A stretch of 64,000 nt of DNA. It comes from Jaltomata sinuosa. Lineage: Eukaryota; Streptophyta; Magnoliopsida; Solanales; Solanaceae. The notes beneath the pieces were generated by a model. The model did not search any database. It worked only from the letters and a program-made list of their open reading frames with translations, and was not told where the DNA came from. The stretch covers positions 62,001 through 126,000 of the forward strand of contig QJPP01003554.1 in the NCBI GenBank assembly GCA_003996215.1, given 5' to 3'. This document shows positions 10,246-20,100 of the stretch, one piece after another. The position numbers were made by a program, and so were the translations under genes. Position 1 is the stretch's first letter. Each line of letters starts with the position of its first letter.

Positions 10246-11532
10246 TGATAACGCTCAAAGTACCACTCCAATTAAGAAGCGTAAGTGATCGTTGTCAAAT
10301 ATAGAACCCAACAAAGGTTGGGGTCGATCCCACAGAGAATATGGTGAAAGTTAAGTCTTTAGTGAATTAGTTGACTAATGGTCAATAGTTTCCGGTAAAT
10401 AAAAGGGGGGTTTTGTGTGAACAATGTGTAAACAACACGAACAATAATGTATGAGAAATAATCAGTAGGAGAATGAACTAGGGAAGTGTTCACCATGGCG
10501 TTGGTAACGATGTCGATTCTAAGCTTAACCGGGTTCTTTCTATATGTGTATCACGATGTGATTGAATAAATGGTATCATCTAAATGTGTCTCAACCAAAT
10601 AGACGAATTTACTTTTCAATTCTCTCGAACTTGAAAAGGTGTGCTTTTATATTTCAATCCTAAACATCAAGTAGATTAATCTAGTTACAGCATTAATCAT
10701 AAGACGAGAGTTGGTAGTCTCGAATCCTCGTCGTTAATCAAGTTTCCTGGTTCTAATCTCTTTACTCAAGCAAATTACACCTAGGCATATTCTAATGTTT
10801 GCAACCACTAGAAAACGTTAAGCATGAATGATTAACAACGTGACAATCATATATATTGAACCCGTCGCTACCCGGAATCTAGATCGCTACTTTAGCCATG
10901 GCTCCCACAACCTTAGTTGTGGGAGTTTAGTTAATCATGCTAGAAGAAGAAGAGAAGAAAGTCATATTCATAATAAGGAGAAGAGATTCTTACAATATAA
11001 TGAAAACAATCTTCAAATATCCAAGAACAAGAAAAACCAAAATCCCAAGAACAAATTAAGAACATGAATTCAAGAACAAGAAAACGTGTTGTTGCTCTCC
11101 AAAATCGACTAAAAACTCTTCTAAAACTATTGGGTAATGTATTGGTAAGTACCTGAATAAAATAAACCTAACAGAGGGTATTTATAGGAGTCCAGGAAGT
11201 AAACCCAAAAACGTTCGGAATCCGCTCCGCGTTCTGCTTAACCTTGACGGTTTGGGTGATGGACCGTCACCACCTTGACGGCCCGTCATGGTGGCCATCA
11301 CCACTAGGCAGTGGTGCTGCCCCATCTTGACGGCTTGGGCTTGACGGTCCGTCACTCGGACCGTCACTCTTATCCAGAACGTCGTTTTGCCCATTTTTCC
11401 TTCCGTTTCCATGTTTGTCTCCCTTTCCAGAAAACACAACATAAAACATCAAAAACGATGATGGTTGCTTGAAAACGGACGATTGTTCTTAGTTTAAAGG
11501 AGTCGAAAGTGCCGTAAAATGGCGGCACATCA
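10246..11532 (-). repeat. Element C 5' LTR (promoter LTR)
   Basis: 1287 bp; 5' LTR because it adjoins the primer site on the minus strand. U3 (from 11532 down) carries a patch of TGACGG/CCGTCA palindromes at 11230-11375, then the TATA-like CTATAAATA at 11187-11179 (minus). Differences from the other LTR are mostly transitions. Confidence 0.92.
11179..11187 (-). promoter_or_regulatory. Probable TATA box of element C
   Basis: Minus strand CTATAAATA, about 350 bases into the 5' LTR and just past the palindrome-rich patch. The sister LTR has the identical box at 5646-5638. This would start the gag-protease transcript. Confidence 0.55.
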
Positions 11533-11537
11533 ATGAC
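11533..11537. other. Target-site duplication of element C (right copy)
   Basis: ATGAC, identical to 4705-4709 left of the element. B's uninterrupted LTR has the single site in GGGTATGACTCCAACATCCG near 20009-20028. Confidence 0.93.
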
Positions 11538-11621
11538 CCTGGCATCCGTTGGGTTTATAAATTTGGTTTTGCTGCATGCTCGCCATGGCCTCCAAATTGG
11601 AGAGCATGATTTGAGCGTTCA
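11538..11621 (+). repeat. Element B 5' LTR, last segment
   Basis: 84 bp matching the end of the 3' LTR (20017-20100): CATCCGTTGGGTTTATAAAT through GATTTGAGCGTTCA. It resumes exactly after C's duplication, bringing the LTR to 1498 bp. Confidence 0.9.
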
Positions 11622-11628
11622 TAAAAAA

Positions 11629-11646
11629 TGGCACTGTTGTCGGGGA
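11629..11646 (+). other. Primer-binding site of element B (decayed tRNA-Asp type)
   Basis: TGGCACTGTTGTCGGGGA, 7 bases after the LTR end. Three differences from the tRNA-Asp complement, all transitions. Confidence 0.82.
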
Positions 11647-11829
11647 CTTGAGTGTTAGATACTTTTTGATTATTGTTTCGAAGTCAATTTGAGAGTACTT
11701 GTTTCTTTTACTTTTGTTTGTTGTTTGTGGTGGACTTGTAAGCACACATCATTCGAGCATAAAGGCCGATGCTTCTCACTCAACCCACTCGCTCTTGACC
11801 TTGATACTTTGCTAGACCTTAAGTTGGAT

Positions 11830-13124
11830 TTTTGGGGGCCGAGGGAGCAATGGGTACTACCTCTGCTAAAGATATGGATGATTGGTCAAAAGATGAAGCT
11901 CGAAGAGATAGAGAGTTATCAATCACTTCCACTCTCCTTGAATTCATGGTAAAGAGTGTCTCTAATGAGCAGCTAAAAATAATTAACACCATTAGTGCCA
12001 TTGGGGGTATGAAGATTGTATCAGATGGTGTGAGTTCGAATGAAGGTGGTGATGAAGTGTCCACTACTGACCACGAGGTGGGTTTCCATGATAGCCCCAT
12101 GGACAGGTGCGATCATGGGAATTAAGGTCGGAATGAACCACATGAAGACTCTAGAATAGAGAGTATGCTTGTACAGGTGCTAGAAAGAGTTGGGGAAACC
12201 TACGAAGTCATCGAGGAGTTAAGCCACAACCTTAGAAGTCTTGCCTAAAATGTTCAATCACATTCTGTGGCCATTAAACATCTTGAAAAGAGAATGCGTT
12301 GGCTCAATTCCCAATTCAAACCAAGGAAACCCTAGGATTAAGAGAGGAGTAGTGGTGCTAAGAGCTCTCTAGACCATGAGGATGATGAAATGCCAATCAT
12401 AAGCAAGCCTCAGAAAAAGCAAATTCGGGGATATAGTGTACCCAAGGTTGTTCAACGTGAGATCAAGGAGACTAAAGCTCTTAAACCATCCCCTACTTGT
12501 CCGCCTCCATTCCCTCAACACCTTTTGCAAGAAAGAATGGATGAGAGTCTGAATGATTTCGAGTTTTCATGGAAAAGAATCACCATAAACGCGTCGGCGA
12601 GTTCCACTTCTAACAAAATGCCCGATTATGCCACATTCGTGAAAGAGTTATGCACTGCTTGCAATTTAGAAGAGGTCTGGGTAATTCAACTATCTCCATT
12701 TATTAGTGAGATTCTTGCGGGAAATTTCTCCAATGATATGGTGATGTCAGGTGTGCACACGGTTTGTGATTCGAAGGGAGTCTATAAGTACGCTAGACTA
12801 GTGTGTGATGAAAACTCAAGCATCAACTTGATGTCGTTAGCCACTTTCAAATGCATAGAATTGGGGCAGCCCACTAGCACATGTTTGGAGTTTGGCATGG
12901 CAGACCGATCAATGAGTCATCCAGTTGGAATCGGTTGTGACATTTTGATCAAAGTGGGAAGAGTGGTGTATCCTGCGGACTTCGTGGTACTCGATTGTAA
13001 GGGGATCTTTGAGATACCCATCATCTTGGGGCATCCTATCCTAAAAATAGGGCACACCTTGTGACAAAAAATGAACTCGGGGGAATTAAAGTTTGCATTG
13101 AATGATAAGTAAGCCACTTTCGAC
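11830..13124 (+). pseudogene. Element B gag-protease remnant (Athila-like)
   Basis: Discontinuous frames. 11832-12125 encodes an acidic N-terminal piece; the Gag core seen in C and D is not recognisable, so most of gag is deleted or badly decayed. 12390-13064 covers the Pro-rich linker (SPTCPPPFPQHLLQERM) and protease: the active loop reads CDENSSINLMS where Athila relatives have CDLGASINLMP, so the catalytic Asp remains but the Gly is lost. ILGHPILKIG is the distal strand. The frame stops at 13064 and the text resumes at 13125. Not functional. Confidence 0.8.
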
Positions 13125-14935
13125 GTGAGTAGATCTATGAGGCAACCAAGTGAACTTCAAATGGCTTTCACAATTGAAACAATCGAAGAAAGTGTCGATT
13201 TGTACGCGAGAGAGGGATTTGTTGATGAAGTCTTAGAAGTCGTACTATTGAATTATGATGGTGAGGGCATGGAGGAATTTGACGAAGTTTGTTGTGCATT
13301 GGTGGGCATGGGATCCTACTCTCATCCCCTAGAGAAGCTTGATCTCGACCTAAAGAATAGGGAAACTCCACCATCTAAACCCTCCATCATTGAACCTTCT
13401 AACTTGGAGCTCAAACCATTGCCCTCTCATTTGAAGTATGCATATTTAGGTACAAACGAGACCCTGCCGGTTATTATTTCCAAAAAGCTAAGCGACAAGC
13501 AAGTGAAAGCTTTGCTTCACGTGTTGAAGAAGCATATCGGCGCTATAGGGTGGACCATTGCGGATATCAAAGATATATCTCTGGGAATATGCACCCATAA
13601 AATAAACCTCCAAGAGGAAAGTATCCCTTCGATTGAGCATCAACAAAGTCAAAACCCACCTATGCAAGAGATGGTGAAGAAAGAAATCATCAAGTGGTTG
13701 GATGTAGGGGTAGTCTTTCCCATATTGGATAGCACGTGGGTTAGCCCTGTGCAATGTGTTCCCAAAAAGGGAGGAATTACAGTGGTGCGAAATGAGAAAG
13801 ATGAGATGATTGCCCTCAGACCTGTGATCGGTTGGAGAGTGTGCATGGACTATAGAAAGTTGAATTCCTGGAAGGAAAAGGACCATTCCCTCTTCCTTTC
13901 ATGGATCAAATGTTAGATCGGCGTGCGGGCCGTGGCTTCTATTGCTTTCTAGATGGCTATTTCGGGTACAACCAAATTTCAATTGCCCAGAGGACCAGGA
14001 AAATACCACTTTCATATGCCCATATGGCACCTTTGCATTCAAAAGAATGCCCTTTTGACTTTGCAATGCTCCGTCCACCTTCCAAAGGTGTATGATGTCA
14101 ATATTCTCAGATATGGTGGAGGATACAATGGAGATCTTTATGGATGGTTTTTCGGAGGTGGGGGATGAGTTTAATGATTATCTGGAGAACCTAGAGGAGG
14201 TCCTTAAAAGGTGTGAGTAAACGAATTTGGTGTTAAATTGGGAAAAGTACCACCTCATGGTAAAATAAGGGATAGTTTTGGGAAGATCTCCGAAAAAGGG
14301 CTTGAGGTTGATCAAGAAAAGATTGAAGTTATCTTGAAACTACCTCCTTCAAAAACTGTGAAAGGCATCCGGAGTTTTCTCGGGCATGCTGGATTATATC
14401 GATGATTCATCAAGGATTTCTCAAAGGTGGCTCACCCTCTTTGTAAGCTTTTAGAAAAGGAGGCAAAATTTGACTTTGATGATAAATGCATGACGGCTTT
14501 CCTCACCTTGAAAGAGAAACTCACCTCCACTCCGGTTATCATTGCCCTGGATTGGTTAAAGCCTTTTGAGCTTATGTGTGATGCCAGTGGCATAGCTTTA
14601 GGGGTAGTGCTTGGTCAGCGAAAAGATAAGCTTTTTCACCCGATCTATTATGCGAGCAAAACTTTAAGCATAACACAAACAAATTACACGATTACGGAAT
14701 AGGAATTGCTGGCTGTGGTGTTTGCTTTTGAGAAATTTCGGGCATATCTCTTGGGCACTAAAGTGGTGGTGCACACTCATCATGCTGCTATAAGGTACTT
14801 GATGACTAAAAAGGATGCCAAACCAAGATTAATCTGGTAGGTGTTACTTCTTCAAGAGTTTGATTTTGAAGTTAAGGATCAAAGAGGGTGTGAGAATCAG
14901 GTGGCTGACCACCTATCCCATTTGGAGGAAGAATG
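13125..14935 (+). pseudogene. Element B reverse transcriptase-RNase H remnant
   Basis: 13125-13916 runs from the protease-RT linker through WTIADIKDISLGICTHKI to the RT palm start (CMDYRKLNS), then shifts frame. 13953-14225 carries the palm in pieces; the catalytic motif reads IFMDGFS with Gly at 14146-14148 where FMDD is required, so the enzyme would be dead even without the stops. 14360-14935 holds the connection (VKGIRSFLGHAGLYR) and RNase H (CDASGIALGVVLGQ, then [16 protein letters not shown], ending QVADHLSHLEEE), with TAG stops at 14701 and 14838. Athila-type by its similarity to K, D and F. Confidence 0.85.
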
Positions 14936-16280
14936 AAGGCCGGTGAGAGAGCTTAAAATTAATGACTCATTCCCGGATGATAAAATTTTGGTTGCATCTC
15001 ATGACTTGACACCTTGGTTTGCTGATTTCGCTAATTACTTGGCAAGTGACCTACTCCCGGAGGGATTGAACTCTAATAAAAAAAATCCTACACGAAGTTT
15101 GAAAATATTATTGGGATGAGCCCTACTTGTTCTAGATTTGTGTCGATGGGATGATAAGGAGGTGTGTTGCAGAAATTGAAATGTTATCCATTCTTAGAGC
15201 ATGCCATTCATCCCCTGTTGGAGGGCACCATGGGGGTATGCGCACGACCTCTAAAGTATTGCAAAGCAGGTTCTATTGGCCCACGATGTTCCAAGATGCT
15301 CATGATTTGGTAAATAAGTGTGACAAGTGTCAACGCAGATGAGGCATATCTCGGCGACCCGATCTTCCACTAACACCCATCATGGAAGTAGAATTGTTTG
15401 ATGTATGGGGTATCAATTTCATGGGGCCTTTCACGAGCTCACATGGGAATACCTATATTCTAGTGGGTGTGGACTACGTGTCCAAGTGGGTAGAAGTGGT
15501 GGCTTTACCAAATAATAAGAGGGGAAGTGTGACTACTTTTCTCAAGAAGCACATCCTTGAAAGTTTTGGCATGTCTCGTGCCATCATTAGCGATGGTGGA
15601 TCGCACTTTTGCAACAAGTTGTTCAGCACACTACTTGAAAAATATGGTGTCAAACACAAAGTGGCCACTCTTTACCATCCATAAATGAGCGGGCAAGTTG
15701 AGGTGTCCAACCGGAAGATTAAGTCCATCCTCTCAACCAAATGAATTGGTCACGCAAGTTGGATGATGCACTATGGGCATATAGGACAACTTATAAGACC
15801 CCGATTGGAATGTCCCCCTATCAACTAGTTTTTGGAAAAGCTTGTCATCTCTCGGTCGAATTGAAACACAAAGCTATGTGGGACTTGAAGAAGCTGAACC
15901 TAGAATGGGAAAGAGCCACTTGTACTAGAGTAGAAGACATAAATCAGATGGATGAGTTTCGGATGTGGGCGTACGAAAGTTCCTCTATCTGCGAAACCCG
16001 GATGAAGAACTATCATGATCAACAAATCTTAAGGCAAGAGTTTTACCCGGGAGAATGGGTACTATTGTTCAACTCGAGGTTTCAGCTCTTCCCGGGAAAG
16101 CTAAGGTCCAAATGGTTGGGCCATTTCAAAGTGCTTCAAGTCTTCGAAATGGGAGCTATAGAGTTGGAAAATGAGGATGGCTTGGGTTTCAAGGTCAATG
16201 GGTAGCGTGTGAAAAAGTATTTGGACATTCCGGGTGAAGTTGCATGTGTAGAGGACATTTTCTTGGACGAACCTTGATTG
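14936..16280 (+). pseudogene. Element B integrase remnant (Athila-like)
   Basis: The N-terminal zinc region reads LRACHSSPVGGHHGGMRTTS and ends CDKCQRR followed by TGA at 15341. The core reads WGINFMGPFTSSHGNTY: the first catalytic Asp is Asn. The second Asp (IISDGGSHF) and the Glu region (GQVEVSN) are present, the latter after a TAA at 15683. A frameshift separates it from the C-terminal block 15741-16205 ([20 protein letters not shown] to [15 protein letters not shown]), with a terminal tail to about 16278. The same C-terminal block is present in fragment K on the other strand. Non-functional. Confidence 0.87.
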
Positions 16281-18602
16281 GGAGGTACCTTCATCGAGCC
16301 GTGATGTTAAACCAAGTGCTTCTTGGGAGGCAATCTAATCTCTTTTTCCTTTTGATTTTTTTTCTTACTTTCTGGTTTTATTTTGTATGTTGTCTTTTGT
16401 TAGCCTTGTAGTTGGGATTAAAGATAAAAGATGGGGAGAAATGGTCAGATAATGCGAGACTCCATGCAATCGCACCTTTGATAGTGTGCATCGCACATCG
16501 GATCGCATGAGCCTAACAGAATAGCTGGCAAATCAGGCCATACCGTGTGCAATTGGTGTGCCATTGCATGAGCAGTTGTGCACATCACACACTCATTTCA
16601 CACTTCATTCCAGAAAACTAACAGTTTCCCCCAGACATTTTCACCATCATGCGCTTTCAGTGCGGACCGCATGATCTTTAGTGCATGTCACAAATTGATC
16701 GCACTAGCAATGAACAAAATAAGGATCGAACTTGACCGCTTTGATTGTGGGATTGAAGTGTGGTAGCATCACCTGTAGTGCGTTTCATACTTCAGTTCAG
16801 GGAGTTCACTACTTCTTCTCACTTATATCATTGGGTACAATGTTTGGTTTCTGTTGGGGAAAGGTGGTTGCATCGCCTTGTTAATAGTAGTGTAGAAATA
16901 AACTCTGAGGGTTTTCTTAATACTACGGTTCTTTCCTAAGGAGCAAAAGTGTTGATTATTTTCTTTTCCTTTTCTTTTGTTTGTGTTGAACTTGGTTGGT
17001 GTTTTTATATGATAGATTGAGAGGCAACTTTCTTAAGGGAAAATGCCAAGTTTTAGTGTAGAATTGAGTCCGTAAGTGCTTGTCTCGAAATAGGACCACC
17101 AAAAAAAAACCATGGTAATTTATTTTTGATAATGAAAGGCAGACGGGAAATGAATTTTTGATAATGAAAGGAAGAAAGGAAATGAATTTTTGAGGAAAAA
17201 CATTTTCTTGTCATGACTTGCACACTCTCGCTTTGGCTTGATTGATTCACAAACGAGTGTGTAATGAACTCGGAATAGCTTGTCAAAAGTCATTTGCCCC
17301 AATTGATTATGGGACTAATGATGATGTCTCGTGGAATGATGCCTTGTGTGGTGAGGCTGTACCTTGATTCTTGTGCATAAGTGTCATCTATAACTTGCAC
17401 CAAATGTGATTCAAGGCAAAATTCTAGGTGTAACCGAGCTTGGAAGATGACCTTAGGCCCTTTTTGATAGGCCACTTCACCCAAATGACTTCCCAATGAC
17501 ATCAAATCCTAGTGAACCCTTTGAGCTTTTGACAATTCTTTGGCACCTTGTCAACACCTTGACCTTTTTGGAACCTTTATTTTGGCACCCATCCTCCCTA
17601 ATAGCTTGAAAATGAAAAGTAGGCTAAAAGCCCAAGTTTGGGGGGGGGGGGACAAAAGACAACATAGGTAAATGCCTAAGTTTGAGGAGTGCATATGATT
17701 AAATGAGGAGAAGAAAGGAAGTGAACTTCAAGTGCAAGGTACCACCTTAATTTCAAATTCAAAATTGCTCCAAAATATCAATCCAACGAGCAAATTGAAA
17801 AGCAAAAATTGGTGCTACCAAGTGAAGGTGATATAAGGTGTGAATGATCATGAGTTAAAAAGAAGAAATCTTGGGTTGTGCGAGGGAGGAATAAGGTGAA
17901 GTTGAAATGGAAAAATGTGAGCGGTGTTCGAAATGAGAACAAAGAGCATTAGGGAGGTGTAGTCACTTGAACCAAATGATATCCTTACCTTAACCCTAGC
18001 CAACATCGTAACCCACAAGTCTTGGTGATTTCAAGCTTGGCTACCCTACCTTAGTGGCGATCTATATGAGGGGAAAGCCTATGGTTCGATGTGTATGCAC
18101 TTGAACTTCCTTGAGAGAGTGAGAGTCTCCTTGGTTCTCTTATAATCCTATGTTTTGAGAATTGAATGATTGTGAGTGGGATTCTCTCTTGTGGTGAGTG
18201 GAATCATGCACTCAAATTGAAGCATAGAGTCTCTATTTCAATTGAGGGTAATGAATGAGACAAGTTGTGTGGCTAATCTCGAGGCAAACCTTGACGGTCC
18301 ATGCCAATGACTTGAGAATCTTAAATGTCTTGTTTTGAATGGAAAATTGCCTTGATTTTAAATGAGAAATGATGTCCTTTTCAAAAAGGTTTTGAAATGA
18401 CCAATTGCCTTACGTTTGTGGTGGTCCAAATTGAGATGAGCATAGTGGTTGAGTCCTTTGTTTGAGTCTTTTGTTTGTTTATTTTTCTTAAATTTTAGTG
18501 TAGAGTAGTCTTTTGTGCCTTGATTGAGCCTTCACATAATTCATTCCTTGTTTTGTCAGTATATCTTGCTTGAAGACAAGCAATAGTTCAAGTTTGGGGG
18601 TT
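16281..18602 (+). other. Element B 3' internal non-coding tail
   Basis: Begins with the conserved post-integrase phrase CAAGTGCTTCTTGGGAGGCA (16314), shared with D, F and K. 16440-16800 is rich in GTGCGA/TCGCAC words like those in B's LTR. A 32-bp tandem repeat (TTTTTGATAATGAAAGG) has about 2.3 copies at 17123-17190. A run of 12 G (17640-17651) follows CCCAAGTTT and looks like a duplicated polypurine tract. No envelope-like ORF survives. Ends in the polypurine tract. Confidence 0.7.
18566..18602 (+). other. Hairpin plus polypurine tract of element B
   Basis: TTGCTTG, AAGA, CAAGCAA (7-bp perfect stem, 18566-18583) is followed by CAAGTTTGGGGGTT (18589-18602) and directly by the 3' LTR. The tract should prime plus-strand DNA synthesis. 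A near-identical hairpin lies at the same place in element C (6031-6047). Confidence 0.75.
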
Positions 18603-20100
18603 TGATAAGTCGATAATCTACCAACCTATTGAGCCTATAACCATGAATTATTGCTATGTTTTGAATTAATTTAGAGGTTCTTATGGCCTTTATTGATGTC
18701 TATGCAGGTACTTTTGATAGAAGATGAAGAACAAGGATATGGACCCAAAAAGAGCCAAAAAGGAGCTAATTGTGAAGAGTTGAGAAAAGTTGAAGAATCT
18801 GCCATTAGATGCTGTGGTTGTGCGACACGCACAAGATGAGGTGCGATTCGCACCTCCTCCACATTAAGCTGCCAAAGTTGCTGAAGATTATGCAAAGGAG
18901 TGCGTTCACTGTGAGACGTGCACATCCTGTGGTGCAAAATGCACCCACCTTCGTATGAATCCCACAATTCAGTTGAAGTCACTGGTCGAGTTAAAGAAGG
19001 TGTGCGACACGCGCATTGCGATGTGCAAACCGCACGTCGCACTGCACACCTCTCAAAAGGGAAAATCTTTCCTAAATTTATGTGATGACTTGGGAACATA
19101 TAAAAGGCCATTTTAGGCATAATTTGTATATACAATACTTCAGACCTGAGTTTTAGCATAGTTCTTGCTTGAAAAACAATTTTCCACCTCCATTGATAAG
19201 AGGGTTTCAATCCAAATCTCTTGGTTAACGATTTGTGTGCCTAATTTGACTCTAGAACTTGAGATTAAACTATAATGGATGGGAATTTGACTTACCTAGA
19301 TGGTATTTCTTCTTCTCCTACTACGAGTGGCTAAATTCTCTTGTCTAGGGGTGTATAGATGATAGGTGCTTAGCTAATGGGTATGGGTGTTGTTAATTCA
19401 CCTTTATAATTGCTTATTTGACGTGGGTCTGGTAATTTCACCAAGTTTTAATCCTAAAATTGGTGGTTGCAAACATTAATTTACATTACTTAGCTATGTG
19501 ATTGCTCGGGAGAGAATTTCATAGTTGTGGATGTGAAATTGCTAGTGGGTACTTGGGAATCCATATAGATTGGAGGCTAGGAATAGCTCTAATAACAGGA
19601 ATCTCCCATTTAAGGGTCCGAGCTAGGAATAGGACGACCTCCCCAAGATAATGTTGGTTGATTATTATCACACCGATGATGTTCTAACAGAAATCATCAA
19701 AAACGTGGATGTTGATCGAGAGGTAGCATTTCACACCTATTACCAATGCTATTCATGTCAATAGGTGAGAGTAGAAGGAATTAATCATTACCCCATACTA
19801 TAGCTTATGCCCCATCGAATATGCATCCCTAGTCTTATAAATCATTTGGTACACTCATCTTTAGTTTTATTGTTTTTTTTTGTTGAATTATGTTAGTAGT
19901 GACAACTTTCCCTATTCCCCCCATCTTTTTACTTGTTTTTGTTTAAACAATTACACTCACCTTGAAATCAACTCATACAATTTCTAGTTGGCTAAGTCAA
20001 ATCCCTTGGGTATGACTCCAACATCCGTTGGGTTTATAAATTTGGTTTTTCTGCACGATCATCGTGGCCTCCTAATTCGAGAGCACGATTTGAGCGTTCA
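18603..20100 (+). repeat. Element B 3' LTR
   Basis: 1498 bp, TGATAAGTCG to GAGCGTTCA. U3 GC-rich word patch at 18815-19050, TATA-like ATATAAAA at 19098-19105. A 179-codon minus-strand open frame across it is a by-product of the motif patch. Confidence 0.9.

Larger units (their letters stand above)
4710..11532 (-). mobile_element. Element C: Athila-like gag-protease-only LTR retrotransposon (TR-GAG-like), young
   Basis: Two LTRs in direct orientation, 4710-6010 and 10246-11532 (plus-strand start TGATAACGCTC, end GGCGGCACATCA). A perfect 5-bp duplication ATGAC flanks it (4705-4709 and 11533-11537). On the minus strand the primer site TGGCGCCATTGCCGGGGA (tRNA-Asp type, one mismatch) follows the 5' LTR, and a purine-rich tract (6011-6024 on plus: AAACCCTCAACTTA) precedes the 3' LTR. 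The only long gene is gag-protease (10116-7813). No RT, RNase H or integrase is present in the 6.8 kb. This structure matches the class called TR-GAG. Low LTR divergence and an intact ORF point to recent, helper-dependent movement. Confidence 0.9.
3296..20100 (+). mobile_element. Element B: Athila-like Ty3/gypsy retrotransposon, inserted in A's LTR and itself split by C
   Basis: LTRs begin TGATAAGTCG and end GAGCGTTCA. The 5' LTR is 3296-4709 plus 11538-11621 (interrupted by C; 1414+84=1498 bp) and the 3' LTR is 18603-20100 (1498 bp). A tRNA-Asp-type primer site (11629-11646) and a polypurine tract (18589-18602) border an internal region of about 7 kb with gag-protease, RT, RNase H and integrase remnants, then about 2.3 kb of non-coding tail. 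Family from primer type, protein similarity and the GTGCTTCTTGGGAGGCAA tail motif. LTRs differ by roughly 8-9 percent over the first 265 bases by eye. No clean target duplication was found at the two ends. Confidence 0.85.

Noticed and set aside
18671..19210. 179-codon open frame on the minus strand
   Set aside because: Antisense to B's 3' LTR and over the GTGCGAC word patch. The 5' LTR copy breaks the same frame.
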